In this document: positions 6,920-13,577 of the stretch, in pieces
How positions within the stretch are numbered: position 1 is the stretch's first letter
Layout: the number at the start of each line of letters is the position of its first letter
Assembly: GCA_934621485.1 (NCBI GenBank)
Contig: CAKTUS010000007.1
Coordinates: 1-57,250 of the forward strand
DNA from: an uncultured Clostridia bacterium
GTDB taxonomy: Bacteria; Bacillota; Clostridia; Christensenellales; Aristaeellaceae
DNA length: 57,250 bases
Direction of reading: 5' to 3'
Made by a program: the position numbers and the translations under genes
The notes under the pieces: generated by a model
Seen by the model: the letters and a program-made list of their open reading frames with translations, nothing else
Database searches by the model: none
Told to the model about the DNA's origin: nothing

Positions 6920-7807
6920 TTAGGCCCTCCTTTTTCCGTAACGCTCATAGGCGGTTTTTACCTTTTCTTTGCCAAATTCGGCCCGGCGGTCACTGGTATT
7001 CACGTTCAACGGCACGCACATTTCCCGCAGGCGGCTAAAAATGCGCTTTAGCTTGGTCTGGCTTTCCTCGTTCATGGCTCTAACGGTCATATTCGTTGTA
7101 AAAATCAGGGGCTTTTGGGACTTGTAGCGGGTATTGATGATCTTGTACGTTGCTTCCATCATGGCCGCGCCGGTCTGCTCCTTGCCGACATCGTCCAGAA
7201 TGAGAAGATCAACGCTTTTGATCGTCTGCAAGATTTCTTTCTCGTTCTGCCGGAAGTTTGCCGACATGGCAAGCTCCAAATCTGCTAGGGTAGTCATGAG
7301 AACAGGAACGCCCTTTTCAATTAACGCATTTGCAATACAGGACGCATAGAAGGTTTTGCCGCTGCCAACGTCGCCATATAGCATAATGCCGTCATTGTTG
7401 CGGCGGGCCGTTTCCCAATCGTCAACCCAATTCCGGCAGAAGTCGCTTGCTTCTGCGTCGCGCCGATCATCCATAGAAAAATCTGTATTTTTGTATTGGG
7501 CATCCTGCAAGCCCATTTTCCGCAGACGGTCGCTGGTGTCCTTCTGCCTCCGCCGCTGTTCCTCCGCTAGGTTGTCGGCAATTCGCTGCTTTTGGCAATC
7601 ACAATTAGCGGGGAACACTTGATAATCCGGGTCTTTCTCCCAGCGCTTGACGGGGCACGCTTCGTTACGCTCCGGCCTGTATTGCTTTTGTTCCTTCGGC
7701 TTGTGGCATACGCCGCACATTAACAGCCCATCTTCCCCGAGATAGTCCCCTTCGTTCTCCTTGGCCTCGTATAGGTATTTGCGTTCCTGAAATGGATTCT
7801 TTAGCAT
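6920..7807 (-). CDS. DnaC/IstB-like AAA+ replication ATPase
   Basis: A 295-residue DnaC-type helicase loader. The N-terminal part carries Cys31, Cys34, Cys51, Cys69 and Cys71, a likely zinc site. The AAA+ domain has Walker A GDVGSGKT (145-152) and Walker B LLILDD (201-206). It ends with a basic region. Such proteins load the replicative DnaB helicase at an origin. With the DUF6291-like protein upstream it forms the replication module of the element. AAGGAGG precedes the ATG. Host genomes have their own dnaC/dnaI, so this is element specific. Confidence 0.88.
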   Translation of the reverse strand: MLKNPFQERKYLYEAKENEGDYLGEDGLLMCGVCHKPKEQKQYRPERNEACPVKRWEKDPDYQVFPANCDCQKQRIADNLAEEQRRRQKDTSDRLRKMGLQDAQYKNTDFSMDDRRDAEASDFCRNWVDDWETARRNNDGIMLYGDVGSGKTFYASCIANALIEKGVPVLMTTLADLELAMSANFRQNEKEILQTIKSVDLLILDDVGKEQTGAAMMEATYKIINTRYKSQKPLIFTTNMTVRAMNEESQTKLKRIFSRLREMCVPLNVNTSDRRAEFGKEKVKTAYERYGKRRA

Positions 7808-7819
7808 GGTTTTTCCTCC

Positions 7820-8512
7820 TTAGTGGTTCATTAGGCTGCGGAAGTATTCCGCTTCCTTTTCGTAATCATCCGGCCTTACATCGTCGCACCAGTCTTTCAC
7901 GCGCCCGTTTTCCTTCGCTTCCTGCTTGTCCCTCCGCGCCCATGTACGCAGGGTGGCATAATGGCTTTTGTACGCCTTGCCCGTGCTGGCTATGTATCCT
8001 GACAGGTTATCAATGCGCTGCTGCCAGTCGCGGGGAAACTCCCCTTGCAGCTTGTCCAGTTCTTCATCCGTTAGAAGGACGTTGTTATACTCCCCGTGTT
8101 TATGCTTGGCGGCCTTGGGGGAAGGGGGCGCGGTAGCGCCTTTATTCTCTAAATCACACTCCTTATCAAAATCTTTATCTAAATCCAAATCAGAATCATA
8201 ATCCTGTTTGTTTTTAGGTTGTTTTTTGGTTGTTTTCTGGTTGTTCTTTGGTTGTTTTTTTGCGTTCTGATTGCCTTTAGGTGCTCCGCCTTTTTTGCCG
8301 TTTTCAACGCTTGCAGTATATCGCCTGTTTGCTGAATCAATATTAGGCCGCATCAAGGCAAAAAGACTATTAGCGAAAGCGGAAAGGCCCTCCGGCTCTT
8401 TGCCGTTTAAGCTGTATTCACAAATTCCATCATACAGCGCCAGCCTTTCAAGATTTGGCAATACCTTCATTGCTTCATAGAATGAAGGTTGGATAAGGAC
8501 ACCCCTTGCCAT
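7820..8512 (-). CDS. DUF6291-like replication-associated protein
   Basis: A 230-residue protein with an N-terminal segment typical of DUF6291 (FYEAMKVLPNLERLALYDGI, then FALMRPNIDSANRRY), a Lys/Asn/Gln-rich linker with repeated NQKTTKKQPKN-like units (about residues 80-110), an acidic stretch of alternating Asp/Leu, and a C-terminal helical domain. The layout parallels DnaD/phage replication initiators that pair with DnaC-like loaders. The ATG at 8512 overlaps the upstream stop by one base (TGATG). It is probably the element's initiator or helicase-loading partner; this is inferred from context. Confidence 0.75.
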   Translation of the reverse strand: MARGVLIQPSFYEAMKVLPNLERLALYDGICEYSLNGKEPEGLSAFANSLFALMRPNIDSANRRYTASVENGKKGGAPKGNQNAKKQPKNNQKTTKKQPKNKQDYDSDLDLDKDFDKECDLENKGATAPPSPKAAKHKHGEYNNVLLTDEELDKLQGEFPRDWQQRIDNLSGYIASTGKAYKSHYATLRTWARRDKQEAKENGRVKDWCDDVRPDDYEKEAEYFRSLMNH

Positions 8513-8796
8513 CAACGTTCCCCGCCTTCACACTCGCGTACAAAGTCCACCATATCCCACATATAGCCCACATCAATTTCAAGGGTGCGCTTTTGGGCCT
8601 TGCCGATGCTCAAAACCTCGTATTCCTGCCGGTTATAGATGCGTTCAATCAGTTCTTTGCTGCTCTGGCCTACCATCTGCGCAGCCTGTAACTGCTGCTT
8701 TGTCAAGGTGATTTCGTCGGTGAACTCTTTCCCGGTGTTCTTCTCCCGAACCGTAACGGGAAACCGCCGTGCCTCCATCTTGATAACGTTCTTCAT
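8512..8796 (-). CDS. Hypothetical early protein of the element
   Basis: A 94-residue protein (MKNVIKMEARRFPVTVREKN at the N-terminus, ends with an acidic helix VDFVRECEGGER). The start at 8796 is preferred because GGAGG lies upstream and the ATG overlaps the stop of the excisionase-like gene (ATGA). No family is recognised. Its position between the excisionase-like and replication genes suggests an early regulatory or replication-linked role. Confidence 0.65.
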   Translation of the reverse strand: MKNVIKMEARRFPVTVREKNTGKEFTDEITLTKQQLQAAQMVGQSSKELIERIYNRQEYEVLSIGKAQKRTLEIDVGYMWDMVDFVRECEGGER

Positions 8797-8984
8797 ACCC
8801 TCGTACCTCCATTTTCTGTTTGTCTGTGAATCCATTCCCGCAGGCCGTCCCGTGGGATGATGGTACGGTTGCCGATTTTAAGAGCGGGGAACCCTGCTTG
8901 CTTTGTCAGGTTGTACATGCTTTTCAAGCAAATACCCAGCTCCCGCGAAGCCTCCGCCACGCTTAGGGCTAGTTTTTCTTCCAT
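8793..8984 (-). CDS. Excisionase-like helix-turn-helix protein
   Basis: A 63-residue MerR/Xis-type winged helix protein: LSVAEASRELGICLKSMYNL (helix-turn-helix), then FPALKIGNRTIIPRDGLREW (wing and last helix). This is the form of DNA-binding domains that act as recombination directionality factors or early activators in integrative elements. Its ATG overlaps the TAA of the Cro-like reading frame (TAATG), and its end overlaps the next gene (ATGA). Confidence 0.82.
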   Translation of the reverse strand: MEEKLALSVAEASRELGICLKSMYNLTKQAGFPALKIGNRTIIPRDGLREWIHRQTENGGTRV

Positions 8985-9184
8985 TAGCTTTCCTCCGTTT
9001 CGATGATGTCCGCCGGGTCAACGCCCAGCGCACGGGCGAGCTTGCCAACCGTTACGGGCTTAACGCTGATACCCTGCCTAATACGGGTGAGTGTCTGAGG
9101 GGAAAGCCCCTCCCCGTGCAATTCGGACAGACTTTTGCAAACTCTTGCAAGTTGTAAATCAAGTTTCTTTTAGCTGATTTCCAT
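8984..9184 (-). pseudogene. Cro-like XRE regulator interrupted by a TAA at codon 5
   Basis: The frame begins ATG behind a perfect AAGGAGGTG site, reads MEIS, meets TAA, and then continues open for 61 codons as a typical XRE-type helix-turn-helix domain (KKLDLQLARVCKSLSELHGE, then LSPQTLTRIRQGISV and KPVTVGKLARALGVDPADII). A single C-to-T change would turn CAA (Gln) into the TAA, so a recent nonsense mutation is the simplest reading. Sequencing error, or reinitiation at the internal TTG before HGEG, cannot be excluded. It is the first gene after the lytic-direction promoter. Confidence 0.7.
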
Positions 9185-9201
9185 TATTGCACCTCCTTTT
9201 T

Positions 9202-9304
9202 AACCATTTTTGTGGTTATCCACATTTTCGATTATAACTACTTTAATGGTTATTGTCAATGGCTTTTTGGGCATAATCGGAACATTATTGCCATTTTAGT
9301 GGTT
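9202..9304. promoter_or_regulatory. Three-operator control region of the element switch
   Basis: Three related imperfect palindromes of the form AACCA-N6-TGGTT lie at 9202-9217, 9236-9251 and 9289-9304. The middle one sits in the spacer of the leftward promoter. The right one covers the -35 and spacer of the repressor promoter. They are the likely binding sites of the repressor encoded at 9337 and originally of the Cro-like protein. Confidence 0.75.
9231..9259 (-). promoter_or_regulatory. Leftward early promoter of the element (consensus)
   Basis: On the minus strand TTGACA (9259-9254), a 17-bp spacer and TATAAT (9236-9231), a perfect sigma-A match. It should drive the Cro-like, excisionase-like and replication genes. 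The central operator lies within it. Confidence 0.88.
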
Positions 9305-9316
9305 ATATGCTATACT
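9288..9316 (+). promoter_or_regulatory. Repressor promoter of the element
   Basis: TTGCCA (9288-9293), a 17-bp spacer and TATACT (9311-9316). The right operator overlaps the -35, which suggests autoregulation. Confidence 0.7.
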
Positions 9317-9336
9317 CCTTTCCGAGGTGGTTTATC

Positions 9337-9810
9337 ATGAGAATTGGCTCGTCAATGAGGGAAGCGCGAAAAGAAAAGGGGCTAACTCAAATCGAATTGG
9401 CAAAAAGCGTTGGTTTGGCAGTAAACAGCATAAGGCTTTACGAATCGGGCAAACGCATACCAAGCATAGACCAACGAATAAAAATAGCTGATGTTTTGGA
9501 ATGTTCCCCGTTTGACTTCATGACAGAAGGTGAAGCCAAAGCCTTTTCCGAACATTTTTTATTGGGTTATTGGGCAAGGGAAGATGAATTTCACGAAGAA
9601 TTAGAAACAAGAAAAAGCGATCCTTTGTATACAAACATGATAACAGCTTACAAAAAGCTTAATACAGATGGAAAAACAGAAGCAGCAAAGCGCGTTGAAG
9701 AATTAACACAGATACCCAAATATCAACGTACAAGCCCCGAAAAACCGCTTGCAGAAGTCGGCCCTACCACAGACACCCACACAGCAAAAGGCCGCCAGAA
9801 GGGCCAATAA
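9337..9810 (+). CDS. CI-like XRE repressor of the element
   Basis: A 157-residue protein with an N-terminal XRE helix-turn-helix (about residues 6-60; REARKEKGLTQIELAKSVGL, then SIRLYESGKRIPS) and a helical, charged C-terminal part with no LexA-like S24 peptidase motif. Induction by RecA-stimulated self-cleavage is therefore unlikely. The start at 9337 is chosen for the CGAGGTGG site upstream; an ATG at 9307 lies within the promoter region. It faces the leftward genes across the operator region, the position of a lysogeny repressor. Confidence 0.85.
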   Translation: MRIGSSMREARKEKGLTQIELAKSVGLAVNSIRLYESGKRIPSIDQRIKIADVLECSPFDFMTEGEAKAFSEHFLLGYWAREDEFHEELETRKSDPLYTNMITAYKKLNTDGKTEAAKRVEELTQIPKYQRTSPEKPLAEVGPTTDTHTAKGRQKGQ

Positions 9811-9834
9811 ACCCCGCTGACGGCAAATAAAAAA

Positions 9835-9866
9835 CCTTTCCGGGCGCTACCAACACCACGGAAAGG
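9835..9866. other. Hairpin between repressor and integrase genes
   Basis: CCTTTCCG (9835-9842) and CGGAAAGG (9859-9866) form an 8-bp stem with a 16-nt loop and no T-run. It could partly insulate the integrase from repressor transcription. Confidence 0.45.
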
Positions 9867-9974
9867 CGATTGCAGCAACGTTACCCCATCCACAAAACAA
9901 GGCATCATTGTGCACCGCTATTGTATCATAGCCGTGTCATGGTGTCAATTTGCGTACCGCAGAAAGGAATCACC

Positions 9975-11150
9975 ATGGCAGCAAAGAAGAACGCAAAGGG
10001 CGCTGGCACCATTCGCAAAAAGACCGTTACCCGCAACGGAAAAACCTATACCTATTGGGAGGCCCGTATCACCACAGGCCGCGACCCAGGCACTGGCAGG
10101 CAGATTCAAAAGTCCTTTACCGGCAAAACGCAAAAGGAAGTACGGGAGAAGCTGCAGACCGCCGCTGTGGCCGTCAATGCCGGAGCATACATTCCCCCGG
10201 CTAAACTGACCATAGGACAATGGCTGGACATTTGGACGGCGGAATACCTCGGAAACCTCAAACCGGGGACGGTTACCAGCTATTCCGGTCTGATTCGGAA
10301 TCAGATCAAGCCAGACATTGGCGCGGTAAAGCTGTCAGACCTGCACCCACATGAAATACAGACCTTCATAAACGGCTTAGAAAAGCTTTCTGTTGGCAGC
10401 ATTCGTCTAGTGTATAAAGTTCTTCATGCTGCCCTTGAAAGGGCCGTACAACTCGATTACATAGCGAAAAACCCCGCTGACAAGTGCGTTTTACCGAAGC
10501 TTGAGCAACGGCCTATTAACCCCCTAGAAGATGCACAGACAGCCGCCCTATTATCTGCCGCCAGCGGGACGGATTTAGAATACCTGCTGCGCGTCGCCCT
10601 GTTTGCCGGTCTGCGTGTCAGTGAAATTCTGGGACTTTCTTGGGAGCAGGTAGACCTTGCAAAGGGGACTATCACCATCAGCAAGCAGCTAGCCAGCAAC
10701 ACGGCCAGAAAGAAGGGCTTTCTATTCATCAGCCCGAAAAACGGCAAGGAACGCACCATGAAAGCCGCTCAGACCGTTATAACCGCCCTGAAAGATCAGC
10801 GCCGCAGACAGGCAGAAATGCACCTGCGGGCCGGGAAGCTGTGGAATAACCCGTATAACCTTGTATTTACCTTGGAGGATGGGCGGTTCATAGACCAACA
10901 GCAAGTATCAAGGGCATTTAAAGCCGTTTTGACCGCTGCCGGGCTGGAAGGTTTCCGCTTCCATGATCTACGGCACACATACGCAGTAAACGCCATTCGC
11001 GCCGGGGACGATATAAAGACCATACAGGGGAACCTTGGTCACGCCTCCGCCGCCTTTACCCTTGACCGCTACGGCCACTTTACAGAACAGATGATGCAGG
11101 ACAGCGCCTCCCGCATGGAAGCATTCATAAAATGCACTCTGAATCTGTAA
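9975..11150 (+). CDS. int: Tyrosine recombinase integrase
   Basis: A 391-residue phage/Tn916-type integrase. A basic N-terminal arm-binding domain (about 1-70, AP2-like, with TYTYWEARITTGRDP) is followed by a SAM-like core-binding domain (about 75-170) and the catalytic domain with Arg214, His330, Arg333, His356 and the nucleophile Tyr366. AGAAAGGA precedes the ATG at 9975. The gene ends within a candidate arm site and about 95 bp from attR. It would catalyse integration and, with the excisionase-like protein, excision at the 11-bp core. Confidence 0.95.
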   Translation: MAAKKNAKGAGTIRKKTVTRNGKTYTYWEARITTGRDPGTGRQIQKSFTGKTQKEVREKLQTAAVAVNAGAYIPPAKLTIGQWLDIWTAEYLGNLKPGTVTSYSGLIRNQIKPDIGAVKLSDLHPHEIQTFINGLEKLSVGSIRLVYKVLHAALERAVQLDYIAKNPADKCVLPKLEQRPINPLEDAQTAALLSAASGTDLEYLLRVALFAGLRVSEILGLSWEQVDLAKGTITISKQLASNTARKKGFLFISPKNGKERTMKAAQTVITALKDQRRRQAEMHLRAGKLWNNPYNLVFTLEDGRFIDQQQVSRAFKAVLTAAGLEGFRFHDLRHTYAVNAIRAGDDIKTIQGNLGHASAAFTLDRYGHFTEQMMQDSASRMEAFIKCTLNL

Positions 11151-11171
11151 AGGGAAAGCATAAGGGAAAAC
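11148..11171. repeat. Candidate integrase arm-binding repeats (right)
   Basis: TAAAGGGAAA (11148-11157, overlapping the integrase stop codon) and TAAGGGAAAAC (11161-11171) match the three repeats next to attL. Confidence 0.6.
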
Positions 11172-11242
11172 AGCATATCAGAATCAACAAAACAGCCGCT
11201 TAAACCCTTGATACATAAGGACTTTTGCGGCTGATTGATTAT

Positions 11243-11253
11243 TTACTACCAGT
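11243..11253. repeat. attR core
   Basis: TTACTACCAGT, identical to attL at 2880-2890. Host coding sequence resumes in frame directly after it. Confidence 0.88.
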
Positions 11254-11519
11254 TCGTGGTAAACAGCGACAAGGAGCTGGTGCTGGACGCTCTGCTGGAA
11301 AACGGCCTGGTAAGCGGGCAAACCGAATCCTGGGGATATTACGTGACCTCCGTGCTGGGCGTGGAAGCCGCCAAAACCAAGGAAATCAGTGAAAACTATG
11401 AAGGCTATTTCCGCATTTTCATGTATGATGCGGACGCAGAAGACATGGTGGAGCTTGAAACGCCGCTGGAACAGGTGAAAATGAGCGATGTAACCATGCT
11501 GATTTTCATTTTGCAGTAA
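11254..11519 (+). pseudogene. 3' fragment of the split secreted protein gene
   Basis: Continues the fragment at 2734-2890. After the att core the reading resumes as FVVNSDKELVLDALLENGLV and ends ...SDVTMLIFILQ at a TAA. The domain has the Leu-rich first helix and ESWGYYV motif that suggest a DUF4430-like fold. In its present place it lacks a promoter, a ribosome binding site and the signal peptide, so it should be silent unless the element excises. Confidence 0.82.
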
Positions 11520-11863
11520 CGGGCTCGGTTGCCATGCAGGGCCTTCCTTATCGGCGCGAGAGAGGCGTCCGCTCCTGCGCAAGCATGGCCCATGCTCCGG
11601 GGTTCTTTTTGACGGATGCGAAACGAGAAAACAAAATGCGTGCCGGAGTTTTGCGCAATGAAATCAACCTGACCATCGGCTAAGCCGGCGGTCAGGCGAG
11701 CTTTCTGACAGTCTGGTCCCCGCTTGAAGCGGGAGGGTTTTACAGCCAGAACCGGCGGCGCTTTTTACAAAACACCGCCGGTTGGCTTTTCTTATCAGAA
11801 TGTCCCCAAACAGCCTGTATGATAGGCGGTATAGGGAAAAGGTCAGCCGACGCTCCGCCGCCT
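11520..11863. other. Intergenic region with repeat fragment and terminator
   Basis: No gene seen. A copy of the dispersed intergenic repeat lies at about 11665-11730 (GGTCAGGCGAGCTTTCTGAC and flanks). Confidence 0.6.
11745..11790 (+). terminator. Intrinsic terminator
   Basis: AACCGGCGG (11750-11758) pairs with CCGCCGGTT (11775-11783), extended by GCCA/TGGC, and is followed by a T-rich tail on the plus strand. It would end transcripts of the split gene and separates them from the minus-strand XRE gene. Confidence 0.75.
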
Positions 11864-12082
11864 TCATCTTTCCGGATAGGGCTCGCGTCGGGACGTTCGG
11901 CCCAGCAGGTAATCCGTGCTGGTGTGGTAGAGGTCCGCCAACCGAATCAGTGTGGCGGTGGGAATGTCGTTTTCCCCCGTTTCATATTTGGAATAACCGG
12001 TTTGGGACATGCCCAGCAGCCCGGCCAGCTTTTTCTGCGACCAATCGGCGTCCTGACGCAAATCCCGAATACGCGGATACAT
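11864..12082 (-). CDS. Small XRE-family transcriptional regulator
   Basis: A 72-residue protein consisting almost only of an XRE helix-turn-helix (LRQDADWSQKKLAGLLGMSQ, then YSKYETGENDIPTATLIRLA, then YHTSTDYLLGR). GGAGGTGATCGC precedes the ATG. It is transcribed divergently from the membrane-anchored protein gene at 12188, with paired palindromes between them. It probably represses itself and that neighbour; this is inferred from layout. Confidence 0.85.
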   Translation of the reverse strand: MYPRIRDLRQDADWSQKKLAGLLGMSQTGYSKYETGENDIPTATLIRLADLYHTSTDYLLGRTSRREPYPER

Positions 12083-12110
12083 GCGATCACCTCCGCGCCT
12101 ATCCTAGTAT

Positions 12111-12155
12111 AACCTGTTTTAGGGTATTGTGTTTTAACCTGAAACAGGTTATACT
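12111..12155. promoter_or_regulatory. Divergent operator/promoter of the XRE regulator and 12188 gene
   Basis: A perfect palindrome AACCTGAAACAGGTT (12136-12150) and a degenerate copy AACCTGTTTTAGGGT (12111-12125). A plus-strand promoter TTGTGT (12127-12132), 17-bp spacer, TATACT (12150-12155) has the perfect site inside its spacer. On the minus strand a TATACT at 12111-12106 overlaps the other site's edge. Confidence 0.72.
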
Positions 12156-12187
12156 GTTTCCATCAAAACCATAGGGGAGGGAAAAAT

Positions 12188-12622
12188 ATGCAAAGCACTT
12201 CGCAGACAAACCGCCGCTTTTCCAGGCGCATATGGATTCTGATGGGGGTGATGGTCCTGCTGGCGGCAGGGGTCATCCTTGTGGTGCGGCTGCTGGGCGG
12301 GGGCGGCTCCGGAACGCTGATTGGCAAATGGCAAAGCGCGGAGGGCGACCTGTTGCAGCTGAACGAGGATGGCACCTACTGGCGCTCCGGTCAGGTGTCG
12401 CAGGATGGCCGTTACAGCACTTCAACGACTGCCTACGAGATTGGCGACGACGGCTTTATGCGCGCCTATGATATCATTCGGTTTGTTCCAAATGATTTTT
12501 CGCTGAGCGATACCATCTATCATTATCGTCTGAACGGCTCAAGGCTGGACATCTGTCTTTATGTAAGCAGAAGCACCGGCGACTTCGATGAAGCAACCAC
12601 CATTCATTACCGCCGCCGGTAA
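12188..12622 (+). CDS. Membrane-anchored protein with small lipocalin-like domain
   Basis: A 144-residue protein with a basic N-terminus, one transmembrane helix (about residues 16-36), a Gly-rich linker and an extracellular domain of about 100 residues beginning TLIGKWQSAEGDLLQLNEDG. The 'GKW...G....F/L..DGTY' pattern is typical of small lipocalin-like domains such as DUF5640; the ligand is unknown. AGGGGAGGGAAA precedes the ATG. It is likely controlled by the divergent XRE protein. Its 3' end has been copied into the duplication at 13283. Confidence 0.7.
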   Translation: MQSTSQTNRRFSRRIWILMGVMVLLAAGVILVVRLLGGGGSGTLIGKWQSAEGDLLQLNEDGTYWRSGQVSQDGRYSTSTTAYEIGDDGFMRAYDIIRFVPNDFSLSDTIYHYRLNGSRLDICLYVSRSTGDFDEATTIHYRRR

Positions 12623-12826
12623 AACGGTGTCACCAAATAAGGAGGAAAATATCATGAAAAAAATCCCGGCTCTGCTCTTGACTCTGGCGCTGCTGTTTTC
12701 CATCGGCATGGCCCTGGCCCAGGATGGCGCGGCTACACCCGAGGAAGCGGTGGAAAAGTATTATCAGGCCATTTTGAATTTGGACGCGAACGCCGCTATT
12801 CCCTATACCCAGTGGAGCGACCAGGT
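12532..12826 (+). repeat. Tandem duplication, copy 1
   Basis: 295 bp repeated at 13283-13577 with an offset of exactly 751 bp and about a dozen mismatches. It covers the last 91 bp of the 12188 gene, the spacer, and the first 173 bp of the next gene. Confidence 0.92.
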
Positions 12827-13259
12827 ATCGGAGGCTTACTTAAGTCATTTTGACAGCATGGGGAAAGAAGATAAGCTTCTCATGCTTCAGTACAATTTAC
12901 ACGTTGAAGAAGGGAATTACAGCGACCAAGAGATGCTTGAAATGTTTAAGGAAGCGCTGCTTCGGGAAGCCGAATGCATGAGGCGGGTGCTGGAAAACCA
13001 AAAAGCAGGCGGCAGACAATATGTAAAGGTAAGCGCTGAAAGCGTCACCATGAGCGCCCAGAAAACGTCAGATCCGGAACTGGAAGCGGCGTTTCGGGAA
13101 ATGCTGGAAACATGGATACAGCCTGGAATAGAGATACAAATAGTGAAGCTGTTTATGAGCGCTGACGGCAATTCGGGAGACACGACAGAAACAACCTTCT
13201 GCTATAATGGACGTTGGTATGTTTGCGATAAGTGCAACTGGCATTACTATGTAGATTGA
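12654..13259 (+). CDS. Secreted protein, duplicated paralogue 1
   Basis: A 201-residue exported protein. Signal peptide MKKIPALLLTLALLFSIGMA (cleavage near ALAQ), then a segment ATPEEAVEKYYQAILNLDAN typical of DUF4878/NTF2-like exported domains, and a C-terminal strand FCYNGRWYVCDKCNWHYYVD. The central part differs fully from the second paralogue. AAGGAGGAAAATATC precedes the ATG. It probably follows the 12188 gene in one transcript. Confidence 0.75.
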   Translation: MKKIPALLLTLALLFSIGMALAQDGAATPEEAVEKYYQAILNLDANAAIPYTQWSDQVSEAYLSHFDSMGKEDKLLMLQYNLHVEEGNYSDQEMLEMFKEALLREAECMRRVLENQKAGGRQYVKVSAESVTMSAQKTSDPELEAAFREMLETWIQPGIEIQIVKLFMSADGNSGDTTETTFCYNGRWYVCDKCNWHYYVD

Positions 13260-13282
13260 GCAGCCCGCCGGTATGATCGCCG

Positions 13283-13373
13283 GAACGGCTCAAGGCTGGA
13301 CATCTGTCTTTATGTAAGCAGAAGCACCGGCGACTTCGATGAAGCAACCACCATTCATTACCGCCGCCGGTAA
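13283..13373 (+). pseudogene. Fossil 3' end of the 12188 gene left by the duplication
   Basis: Repeats the last 29 codons and stop of the 12188 gene (NGSRLDICLYVSRSTGDF and on to HYRRR) without any start. It marks the left boundary of the duplicated unit. Confidence 0.88.
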
Positions 13374-13577
13374 AACGGCGTCACCAAATAAGGAGGAAAA
13401 TATCATGAAAAAAATCCCGGCTCTGTTTTTGACTCTGACGCTGCTGTTTTCCATCGGCATGGCCCTGGCCCAGGATGGCGCGGCTACGCCCGAGGAAGCG
13501 GTGGAAAAGTACAATCAAGCCATTTTGAATCTGGACGCAGACGCCGCCATTCCCTATACCCAGTGGAGCGACCAGGT
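13283..13577 (+). repeat. Tandem duplication, copy 2
   Basis: Counterpart of 12532-12826, offset 751 bp. Similarity breaks abruptly after the coding segment AIPYTQWSDQV. Confidence 0.92.

Larger units (their letters stand above)
2880..11253. mobile_element. 8.36-kb capsid-encoding phage-satellite-like integrative element
   Basis: The element runs from attL (2880-2890) to attR (11243-11253) and splits a secreted-protein gene. On the right are a tyrosine integrase and a CI-like repressor on the plus strand. Leftward from the divergent switch, all on the minus strand, come a Cro-like gene (broken), an excisionase-like protein, a hypothetical protein, a DUF6291-like protein, a DnaC-like ATPase, four tiny or small ORFs, a promoter-leader-terminator unit, scaffold, major capsid, two hypotheticals and a sigma factor. 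Tight packing with start-stop overlaps suggests a compact functional unit rather than a decayed prophage. No portal, large terminase, connector, tail or lysis gene is recognisable, as expected of a satellite that borrows these from a helper phage. Host genes on both sides are ordinary chromosomal genes. Confidence 0.85.

Noticed and set aside
8984..9184. Stop-codon reassignment (TAA read as Gln)
   Set aside because: Many genes in the window, including the integrase and the SCIFF precursor, end properly at TAA; only this gene has an internal one.
2880..11253. Integrative conjugative element
   Set aside because: No relaxase, coupling protein or type IV secretion gene; instead capsid and scaffold genes are present.
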